Assembly: GCA_903892355.1 (NCBI GenBank)
Contig: CAITIE010000120.1
Location: forward strand, 1 to 59,892
Reading direction: 5' to 3'
Length of the DNA stretch: 59,892 nucleotides
DNA from: an uncultured Pirellula sp.
GTDB lineage: Bacteria; Planctomycetota; Planctomycetia; Pirellulales; Pirellulaceae
Shown here: positions 53,492 through 59,892 of the stretch, piece by piece
Position numbering within the stretch: the stretch's first letter is position 1
How the letters are laid out: every line of letters begins with the position of its first letter
The notes under the pieces: generated by a model
What the model saw: only the letters and a program-made list of their open reading frames with translations
What the model was told of the DNA's origin: nothing
Database searches by the model: none
Made by a program: the position numbers and the translations under genes

Positions 53492-55579
53492 ATGCAAGAC
53501 GCGGTTTCGCAACAAAACGACCAGCACCCGAAGGTTGACCTGGCTGGCAGGGGCGGTCTGGCTGGCAGGGGTGTTGGAGAGCCACGGAGTTGGAGCCATG
53601 GGTACTTGGTCGATTGGTTGGGTGTGCTTGTGGTTTTTTTTGTTTACGCGGGGGAAATGGTTCCCGGGGTGAACGAGCCCCATTACTGGACCAAGTCGGC
53701 CCATTTTTGGGATTCGGACTTTTGCCGTGGCGATTTGTTTGTGGAATCCGGGAACGCCCATTGGTTGTTTTACGCCACCCTCGGTGGTCTGACGAAACTC
53801 GCCCCTTTGCCGATCGCGGTTTGGGTGGCGAGGGTCGCGATGTGGATGGGGCTTGCGTGCGGATGGACGTGGATGATGCGATCCCTCTTTTATGGAACAC
53901 GGTCTTTGGGATCGGGTGCGTTGCCGTGGATCGCAACGCTGACGGCTTTGGTATGGCTGGCCGGCATGCATTGGGGGCATTGGGCTGGGGAATGGGTCGT
54001 CGGGGGTGCCGAGTCCAAAGTTGTTGCATATGCCTTTGTTTTTGGAGCTTTCGGGTTCTTTTTTCGCAAGCAATGGACGTGGGGGTGGCTCCTTTTGGGG
54101 ATGGCGTCGGCGTTTCATGTGGTGACCGGCATCTGGGTGATTTTGAGTTCGTTGATCTTGAGTTTCTTCCTCGATGCGGGCTTCCTTGATGCGGGAACTC
54201 TTTCGGCATCAATTGCTGGAACGAATCGGTCGGGGGCGAGAGCGAATAACGCAAAAAACAAAGCAAACCAGCAAACGAAGTTTCGTTTCCAAGATCGCCT
54301 GGTGGCTTGGTTTCGAACGCACCGGATCGGGATTGCTTGGACCGCAATCGGGCTTGGGGTGGGAATGCTACCTGCACTGTGGATCGATTGGGGGGCACCT
54401 CCAGACGCGACCGCGGAATCGGCTCTCAAGCAGGTTTATGGCCGGCTATCCCATCATTTGTCGCCGACGGCTTTCGCTGCGTTTCGGTGGCAGTCGTTCG
54501 GGATTTTGTTACTGATCGGACTTTTGGTCCTGCGCATGCTCGAGCGGAGTCGGGCTCCCTTAGAAACCGCAAACCAATCGACGGATCACGGGGAAAGTAC
54601 TCCCAAGGGAAGCAGGAATTCCGAGGATCGAGGACGGAACATCGTCGTGTCCCAAGCAGGGATCCTCGGGTGCATGACGACTTGGCCGTTTGGTGTTCAA
54701 TGGTTGGTTGCGAACGCTTGGTTCGCGATGGGGATCGCGCTGGTAGGATTGCTCGTCGATCTGTTCATCGGGAGTTGGGATCGCCCGACGGCCGCGAAAA
54801 TACTCCGTTTTTATTGGTTTCGATGGAATGATGTGGCATTGCCAATGGCCATCGCTGCGGGCGCTGCCGCGTTCGTTTATGGCGGAGTGGTTTACAACGG
54901 AAGTGTTTACAACGGAAGTATTTCTAACGGTGGCGATGATCCGCTTCGTGTCCGGAGGCGATCCAGGGTTCCAACGCTGGTGCGATGGGGGTATTTGTTG
55001 GTGATGTTGGCTGCCGGCATTTGGCTTCTCGCGACTCGTTATTGGGAGCACACGAGGGCGTGGATTCCGTTTGGAGATCGGGCGAGGTTGATTTCCAAGC
55101 TAGACACCGAAGACGCGCAGAAAAAGCACTTTCGGGATTGGGTCGACGTGTGCGAATGGGTGCGTGAGAACACGCCTAAGGAAGGCATTTGGTTGACGCC
55201 ACGCAACCAACAGTCCTTCAAATGGAGGGCTCAGCGGGCCGAGTTGGCGGCATGGAAAGACATGCCGCAGGATGCGATTTCCGTCGTGGAATGGTCCAAA
55301 CGGCTCGAAGATTCGTATAAAGTCAACGACGAGAAGATATTGATGCCTTGGACGACCCCCCAGCTGTGGGAGCTTCATCGCAAGTACGGCATACGGTATG
55401 TCCTCATCGATCGCCGGGTGGTTGGTCAAAGCCCACCGTTGTTGCCCATGCTTTTCCCTGCGGCGGCAAGCGACAACACGACCTTTTCCGTGTTCGAATT
55501 TCCGGACGGCCCATGGATCGATCCTAAAATGCGCGGTAAACCAGAGTCGAGTGGGGATTCCACCAAGAATTTGGAATGA
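53492..55579 (+). CDS. Multi-pass membrane protein of the planctomycete DUF6798 type
   Basis: The 695-residue protein has about ten transmembrane helices, an N-terminal GEMVPGVNEPHYWTKSAHFWDSDFC block, FVESGNAHWLFYATLGGLT, GGAESKVVAYAFVFGAF, and a C-terminal soluble part with CEWVRENTPKEGIWLTPRNQQSFKWRAQRAELAAWKDMPQDAISVVEWSKRL. These blocks are shared by large planctomycete membrane proteins of the glycosyltransferase-like type, with no proven function. Runs of short direct repeats occur at 53538-53571 (CTGGCTGGCAGGGG) and 54887-54930. The ATG at 53492 is chosen because the earlier open frame would overlap the csrA promoter region. The SmpB gene starts 16 bases after its stop. Confidence 0.8.
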   Translation: MQDAVSQQNDQHPKVDLAGRGGLAGRGVGEPRSWSHGYLVDWLGVLVVFFVYAGEMVPGVNEPHYWTKSAHFWDSDFCRGDLFVESGNAHWLFYATLGGLTKLAPLPIAVWVARVAMWMGLACGWTWMMRSLFYGTRSLGSGALPWIATLTALVWLAGMHWGHWAGEWVVGGAESKVVAYAFVFGAFGFFFRKQWTWGWLLLGMASAFHVVTGIWVILSSLILSFFLDAGFLDAGTLSASIAGTNRSGARANNAKNKANQQTKFRFQDRLVAWFRTHRIGIAWTAIGLGVGMLPALWIDWGAPPDATAESALKQVYGRLSHHLSPTAFAAFRWQSFGILLLIGLLVLRMLERSRAPLETANQSTDHGESTPKGSRNSEDRGRNIVVSQAGILGCMTTWPFGVQWLVANAWFAMGIALVGLLVDLFIGSWDRPTAAKILRFYWFRWNDVALPMAIAAGAAAFVYGGVVYNGSVYNGSISNGGDDPLRVRRRSRVPTLVRWGYLLVMLAAGIWLLATRYWEHTRAWIPFGDRARLISKLDTEDAQKKHFRDWVDVCEWVRENTPKEGIWLTPRNQQSFKWRAQRAELAAWKDMPQDAISVVEWSKRLEDSYKVNDEKILMPWTTPQLWELHRKYGIRYVLIDRRVVGQSPPLLPMLFPAAASDNTTFSVFEFPDGPWIDPKMRGKPESSGDSTKNLE

Positions 55580-55595
55580 TGAGTTTGGACTGATT

Positions 55596-56171
55596 TTGAA
55601 CAAGAAAAAACCGACACCAACGGCACCTGCAAAGGCGTCCCCTAAAGCGAGCAGTCCGAAAACCAGCGGCGGATCTGCGAAGATCGCTAAGGGGCCGGCT
55701 GCACCTGCGACGTTTAAGTCCATCGCAGAGAACCGCAAAGCCAAACATCATTACGAAATCCTGGATTCCATCGAGTGCGGGTTGGTGTTGCACGGCAGCG
55801 AAGTGAAGAGCTTGAGGAATGGTCGCTGCAGCATCGAGGAAGCCTATGCGCGGATCAAAGATGGAGGGCTTTGGTTGGTCGATTGCGAGATCGACGAGTA
55901 TCGGCAAGCCACGTTTTGGAATCATCCGACCAAGCGGGTGAGGAAATTATTGCTCCACCGGCGCGAACTGGCGCGTTTTGCGGGACGAGCGAAAGAACGC
56001 GGCCTGACCCTGATTCCCCTACGTCTTTATTTCACGGAGCGAGGCATCGCCAAGTGCGTGATCGCGCTGTGCAAAGGGCGTAAAGTGCATGATAAACGTG
56101 AGGTTTTGAAGAAGGCCGATGCGCGGCGGGAGATCGATAGGGCGATGAAGAACAAGCAGCGTCGAGGCTGA
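55596..56171 (+). CDS. smpB: SsrA-binding protein SmpB with extended N-terminus
   Basis: The 191-residue protein binds tmRNA and brings it to stalled ribosomes. The core is NRKAKHHYEILDSIECGLVLHGSEVKSLRNGRCSIEEAYARI, then LLHRRELARFAGRAKERGLTLIPLRLYF and the basic C-terminal tail KVHDKREVLKKADARREIDRAMK. It carries about 40 extra residues at the N-terminus, rich in Lys, Pro, Ala and Ser. No ATG is available; the frame would start with TTG at 55596 (CTG at 55590 is another option). The extension may be real or the start may be further in. Confidence 0.92.
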   Translation: MNKKKPTPTAPAKASPKASSPKTSGGSAKIAKGPAAPATFKSIAENRKAKHHYEILDSIECGLVLHGSEVKSLRNGRCSIEEAYARIKDGGLWLVDCEIDEYRQATFWNHPTKRVRKLLLHRRELARFAGRAKERGLTLIPLRLYFTERGIAKCVIALCKGRKVHDKREVLKKADARREIDRAMKNKQRRG

Positions 56172-56349
56172 GTTGGCTGCGATGGGAGGTGGTTGTTACC
56201 GTGAGCCCTGATTTCCTAGCGATTTGTTTTTCGTAAGCAATGCCCAAGAGCATTTTTGGCATTTTTGGAGAGAAGACCAGGTTCTTCGGCGAGTCAACTT
56301 ATCGAATCAACTTATTCAGTGAATCAACGTTTAGCAAAGGCGAAGCCAA

Positions 56350-57144
56350 ATGGATTCCAACGATCCGGGACAACGAGTCCCGATGCTTGAGATCAAGGAC
56401 TTGAAAAAGTCGTACAGCGAGCCGGGTGGTGGCACGTTGATGATTCTCGATATCCCGCATTTTCGGATGGATTACGGGGAGCAAGTTGTATTGCGAGGCG
56501 AAAGTGGTGGCGGCAAGACGACGCTGTTGCATGTGATCAGTGGCTTGGTGGCTGCTGATTCCGGATCGATCCGATTGGAGGGGGTGGAATTGCAAGGTTT
56601 CTCGGAGGCCAAGCGGGATCGTGTGCGGGCTTCGAAGATGGGGTATGTGTTCCAAACTTTCAATCTTTTGCCTGCGTTTTCTGCCTTGGAAAACGTCCGT
56701 TTAGCGATGACTTTTGCAGGGAAAAAGATGGATACGGCCCGTGCCGAGGAATTGTTAAGGCGGGTTGGATTGCATGACCGCAAGGATTATTTGCCAAGCC
56801 AGTTATCGGTGGGGCAGCAGCAGCGAGTTTCGGTAGCGCGGGCGCTTGCAAATCGTCCCAAGCTGTTGCTAGCGGATGAGCCGACCGCCAACGTAGATCC
56901 AGCCAACCAGGACCGTATTGTGGAGTTGATCCAGCAGACATGCGAGGAGGAAAAAGTGGCGTTGCTTTTGGTGACACACAGCGATGTGGTTTCCAAGCGT
57001 TTTGGGCGCGTTGAGCAGCTCAGAGCGATCAATCGTGCGGCCGCGTTGACGGCATCGGGTGGAGAGCCGGAGGCAGGGAGCGGCTCGCGGGGACGAGAGG
57101 GCTTGGGAGCAGGAAACACTTCAGCATCGGGAGCTGTGTCATGA
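56350..57144 (+). CDS. ABC transporter ATP-binding protein (LolD/MacB type)
   Basis: The 264-residue ATPase has a Walker A GESGGGKTTLLH, Q-loop VFQTFNLLPAFSALENV, signature LSVGQQQRVSVARAL (LSxGQ type), Walker B LLLADEPTANVD and the H-loop in VTHSDVVS. These mark the LolD/MacB exporter branch. The last 35 residues are an unusual Gly/Ser-rich tail (SGGEPEAGSGSRGREGLGAGN). The stop overlaps the permease start (ATGA), so the two form one transporter. Confidence 0.93.
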   Translation: MDSNDPGQRVPMLEIKDLKKSYSEPGGGTLMILDIPHFRMDYGEQVVLRGESGGGKTTLLHVISGLVAADSGSIRLEGVELQGFSEAKRDRVRASKMGYVFQTFNLLPAFSALENVRLAMTFAGKKMDTARAEELLRRVGLHDRKDYLPSQLSVGQQQRVSVARALANRPKLLLADEPTANVDPANQDRIVELIQQTCEEEKVALLLVTHSDVVSKRFGRVEQLRAINRAAALTASGGEPEAGSGSRGREGLGAGNTSASGAVS

Positions 57145-58514
57145 ATTTGTTTTCGATCGCGCTACGGAATTTATCCTACCGCCGTTTAGCGTCTTTTTTG
57201 ACCGCGCTCTCGATGGCCCTCGGGGTGGCCTTGGTGGTGCTTGTGCTAACCATTTCTGGGGTGATCGAAAAATCGCTCGAGCGGACCAGCAACGTCGGCT
57301 ACAACTTGATCATCGGAGCCAAGGGGAGCCCGTTGCAATTGGTGTTCAACACAGTGTTTTTCTTGAGCAAACCGGTCGAAAACATCCCGTACTCCTACTA
57401 CATGGAGTACTTGCCAGAGGATGGGCGCCAGAAGGAGTTGGCGAGGGTCGGGGGTGTGCTCAAGGAGCCTGAGCGGGCGGGTTTGTATTCCTTTTTGATG
57501 CGAGGTGGATTCGCGATCCCGCTGTGCATGGGGGACTATGTGGACGAGTTCCGATGCATCGCCACGACGCCGGCTTATTTTGAGTTGCTCAAGCACGGGG
57601 ATGCGAACGATCAAGAGTATCGGTTTGCAGTAGGTCGCAATTTCGTCGACTTTTCTGAGGAAAACGGCTACTTCGAAGCGGTGGTCGGGGCCGAAGTGGC
57701 GAGGCAAATGGGGCTGAGAATCGGCGATGAAGTCAACGCGTCGCATGGGGCTGAGTCTGGGGACGAGCACGCACAAGGCTTCCGGGTGGTCGGTATTTTG
57801 GAGCCGACGGGGACACCCAATGACCGAGGGGCCTTTGTCAATATCGAAGGTTTTTACTTGTTGGAAGGGCACGTCGCGCCGGATCGGGACGAGGAATCAG
57901 GATTGGAGAAAGCGAATACTGCGCAAGGCCCGGCGAGGGAGAGCCGATTGTCTCGAACGCGATTGCCGATCGAGAAGCGAGAGGTGACAGCGATCCTGCT
58001 CAAACCGAGTGGGTTTGCAGCGATTGGACTGGAAAAACAGGTCAACAAGACCAAGTTTGCGCAGGCGGTTTCGCCGATTGCGCAGATCGAAGGGTTGCTC
58101 GGCGTGTTTGTGCGACCGCTCCGGTGGGCCCTTCTGGGCCTGACCAGTTTGGTCTGCATTGTCAGTGCGATCAGCATTTTGGTGAGCATTTACAACAGCA
58201 TGAACGAGAGGAAGAAGGACATTGCCGTGATGCGAGCGCTGGGGGCCTCGCGCGATCACATCACCGCCATAATCCTCCTAGAATCGTTGCTGATCGCGAC
58301 GGTGGGTGGGGTGGTAGGGTGGCTTGTCGGTCATGCCTTGGGCCCATTGAGCAATCCGTGGACGATGCCAGCGACGGGGGTCCGAATCGATTGGTTCAGC
58401 TTCAATTCGTCGTGGGAGCCATGGATTATTCCGGGATTGATTTTGGTGGGGACTTTGGCTGGGGTTATCCCCGCGATTGCGGCGTATCGGACTCCGGTTG
58501 CCAGATCGTTGTAG
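57141..58514 (+). CDS. ABC transporter permease (FtsX/MacB family)
   Basis: The 457-residue membrane subunit has one N-terminal transmembrane helix (LASFLTALSMALGVALVVLVLTI), a large periplasmic domain and three C-terminal helices with YNSMNERKKDIAVMRALGASRDHITAIILLESLLIATVGGVVG, the FtsX family coupling block. In the periplasmic domain, VAGAKGSPLQLVFNTVFF-like and IPYSYYMEYL stretches resemble DevC-type exporters. Substrate is unknown; lipoprotein or small-molecule export is likely. Confidence 0.92.
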   Translation: MNLFSIALRNLSYRRLASFLTALSMALGVALVVLVLTISGVIEKSLERTSNVGYNLIIGAKGSPLQLVFNTVFFLSKPVENIPYSYYMEYLPEDGRQKELARVGGVLKEPERAGLYSFLMRGGFAIPLCMGDYVDEFRCIATTPAYFELLKHGDANDQEYRFAVGRNFVDFSEENGYFEAVVGAEVARQMGLRIGDEVNASHGAESGDEHAQGFRVVGILEPTGTPNDRGAFVNIEGFYLLEGHVAPDRDEESGLEKANTAQGPARESRLSRTRLPIEKREVTAILLKPSGFAAIGLEKQVNKTKFAQAVSPIAQIEGLLGVFVRPLRWALLGLTSLVCIVSAISILVSIYNSMNERKKDIAVMRALGASRDHITAIILLESLLIATVGGVVGWLVGHALGPLSNPWTMPATGVRIDWFSFNSSWEPWIIPGLILVGTLAGVIPAIAAYRTPVARSL

Positions 58515-58857
58515 GGAATTGGCGTTGGGCATTTGGCGGTGTTTCCAGCGGCCAAGATGGACGATTTTTCGGCGTATTGGAGCTGGCTTCGAGCGATCTC
58601 TGAGGTAGGTTTCACGGCGAGGGAGATGCCTGGGGAGGCTGATGAGGCTCAAAAAAAGGTTGTTTTTTGCTGCAGAACTCCGGATCGGCTGGTCGATGAT
58701 CGGCGGGCTGTGAGACGGTTGTGAGTTGCGAGTTTTTTTCCGTTGACAGGAGAGAAGCTTGCGATAAACTTGCCCGTCCGATTTGAGCGTCGCGTCGTTC
58801 GATGAAATTGGACTTCCGCACAATCCAATCGGGCACCGCGGACCACATTTGGGCTCC
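58515..58857. other. Intergenic region upstream of the tRNA/23S locus; no 16S rRNA gene
   Basis: 343 bases separate the permease stop from tRNA-Ile. No open frame looks coding and no 16S rRNA sequence is present. The right part carries a promoter-like sequence and an AT-rich stretch. This is the start of a transcript containing two tRNAs and 23S rRNA. Confidence 0.75.
58743..58770 (+). promoter_or_regulatory. Candidate promoter of the tRNA-Ile/tRNA-Ala/23S operon
   Basis: TTGACA (58743-58748), a 16-base spacer and TAAACT (58765-58770), with a T-run just upstream. Nearly consensus for sigma70 and placed 88 bases before tRNA-Ile. Confidence 0.65.
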
Positions 58858-58931
58858 GCGCACGTAGCTCAGTTGGTTAGAGCGCCACCCTGATAAGGTG
58901 GAGGTCCGCGGTTCGAGTCCGCGCGTGCGCA
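58858..58931 (+). tRNA. tRNA-Ile (GAT)
   Basis: Acceptor GCGCACG/CGTGCGC, D arm AGCTCAGTTGGTTAGAGC, anticodon arm CCACC-CTGATAA-GGTGG with anticodon GAT, and T arm GCGGTTCGAGTCCGC. 74 bases. Usually lies in the 16S-23S spacer. Confidence 0.96.
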
Positions 58932-58939
58932 TTGAAATT

Positions 58940-59012
58940 GGGGGTGTAGCTCAGTTGGGAGAGCATCTGCTTTGCAAGCAGAGGGTCATGGGTTCAAGTC
59001 CCTTCACCTCCA
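58940..59012 (+). tRNA. tRNA-Ala (TGC)
   Basis: Acceptor GGGGGTG/CACCTCC (one G-T pair), D arm AGCTCAGTTGGGAGAGC, anticodon arm TCTGC-TTTGCAA-GCAGA with anticodon TGC, and T arm TGGGTTCAAGTCCC. 73 bases, 8 bases after tRNA-Ile. Confidence 0.96.
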
Positions 59013-59561
59013 CTTTGAAAGGGTACACGAGAAAGCTTCCAGAAATCTTGAAAAAAGGACTTGCGTCCTTCCGAGAAATTTGGATCATTCTCGCTCCCTC
59101 GCCCGCCGAAGTGAAACGGTGCGACAGACGACGACCTGCTGATGGCGAAAGCCGATGGTTGGGAGTTCGAGTTGCCAGTGACACGGACGCAGAAAAGGGA
59201 ATACCAAAGTTTGGCCAAATGGTGTTGACACCAGAAAACGCGGCCTCTACAATGGTGACCCCTCGCAACCGCAAGTGATTGTGGCCGAGGATTGATCTTT
59301 GACAATTTGGTTGGATTGGTAGATGGCATCTAGAAGCACATTCCAGGCGAAAGCTTGGGTTTGTGCGACTACAATGTTTGTTTGAATCCGGTTCTGTGAG
59401 ACTCTGGTTTGCTTGCAGGTTTTGCTTGTGGGTGGGCTGGAAGTTCTGAATCCGTGTTTCGAACGAGCGCAATATTAGAGAATAAGCGGGAGTCCGATTC
59501 GAGCCAGATGCGACTTGCGAGCGATCGCGGGTGTGGTTTGGTTTGAGTATGAGATTCCGAT
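59013..59561 (+). other. tRNA-23S spacer with a boxA-like antiterminator
   Basis: About 550 bases without a protein gene. TGATCTTTGACAA at 59293-59305 resembles rRNA boxA (TGCTCTTTAACA), the site for NusB/S10 antitermination. Short open frames here look random. Confidence 0.6.
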
Positions 59562-59892
59562 GGTCAAGTTACTAAGGGCGCACGGGGGATGCCTCGGCAT
59601 TGAGAGGCGATGAAGAGCGTGGAAGTCTGCGAAAAGCTTGGGGAAGCCGACAAACAGGTGATGATCCCGAGATGCTCGAATTAACGTGTACTGAATTCAT
59701 AGGTGCACGTGGCCAACCCAGGGAATTGAAACATCTTAGTACCTGGTGGAAAAGAAAGAAAAATCGATTCCGTAAGTAGCGGCGAGCGAAAGCGGAATAG
59801 CCCAAACCATACCAGCTTGCTGGTGCGGGGTTGTAGGAGCCCGACATGGGATCGATGATATATAGCGGAACAGTATGGAAAGGCTGATCATA
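59562..59892 (+). rRNA. 23S ribosomal RNA, 5' part (continues past the window)
   Basis: The start GGTCAAGTTACTAAGGGCGC and the following GGGGGATGCCTCGGC, GAAACATCTTAGTACC and GTAGCGGCGAGCGAAAGCGG match the conserved 5' domain of bacterial 23S rRNA. The 5' end is placed by similarity, within a few bases. Confidence 0.97.

Noticed and set aside
53466-54398. A minus-strand frame of 310 aa antisense to the DUF6798-type gene.
   Set aside because: It is Pro/Arg/Lys rich with no recognisable motif, while the + strand encodes clear membrane helices.

Overview
The window looks like a chromosomal segment of a planctomycete, probably of the Pirellulales/Rhodopirellula type. The evidence is a PSCyt1/DUF1549-DUF1553 protein followed by a Tat-exported DUF1501 protein, a DUF1559 prepilin-like protein, a DUF6798-type membrane protein, and a tRNA-Ile/tRNA-Ala/23S rRNA locus with no 16S gene in front of it. 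Gene starts often lack a clear Shine-Dalgarno sequence.

Region 1 (1-5742) is a chromosomal integron. A complete integron integrase gene (intI, 4690-5742, +) is preceded by an attI-like junction, a candidate cassette promoter and at least eight attC sites. The array reads leftward and continues off the left edge. Six cassettes are confirmed from the sequence alone: the bases at the cassette start match the R'' box of the same cassette's attC (8-9 identical bases). Cargo: a PIN toxin with its antitoxin, a membrane protein, several unknown proteins, and a membrane protein carrying two half acyl-carrier-protein motifs in swapped order. The most unusual part is 2612-3643. Three consecutive cassettes carry genes on the opposite strand to the rest of the array. 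Their ribosome binding site and ATG lie inside the attC terminal loop, so all three proteins begin with a near-identical attC-encoded peptide, and their stop codons fall 0-2 bases before the next recombination point.

Region 2 (5.8-18 kb) holds tRNA-Ser, an NHL-repeat protein whose Tat motif is copied four times, an M50 site-2 protease coupled to an ApbE flavin transferase, a giant VPS10/BNR propeller protein interrupted by three PDZ domains, a DUF1559 protein and an M3 oligopeptidase.

Region 3 (18-31 kb) looks like a fermentation module. It has acetate kinase, phosphoketolase, an MnmE-like GTPase, a small monooxygenase-fold protein, a fused ADP-forming acyl-CoA synthetase, a cyclic-nucleotide-binding-fold protein, and a translationally coupled group 3b-like NADP-linked [NiFe] hydrogenase operon (beta, gamma, delta, alpha subunits and maturation protease). 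Together these would turn sugar phosphates into acetyl phosphate, acetate and acetyl-CoA with ATP formation and dispose of reductant as hydrogen.

Region 4 (31-46.6 kb) has DUF1015, tRNA-Gln, an HtrA protease, a HIT protein, a small lipoprotein, two photolyase/cryptochrome genes that overlap by 4 bases, phosphoglycerate kinase, and a run of DUF1684, PSCyt1, DUF1501 and WD40 genes. Region 5 (46.7-50.4 kb) is a sialic acid cluster of MFS transporter, N-acetylneuraminate lyase and sialidase. Region 6 (50.7-59.9 kb) has a GMC oxidoreductase, tRNA-Glu, csrA, a DUF6798-type protein, smpB, an ABC exporter pair, tRNA-Ile, tRNA-Ala and the 5' end of 23S rRNA. No CRISPR array or insertion sequence was seen.
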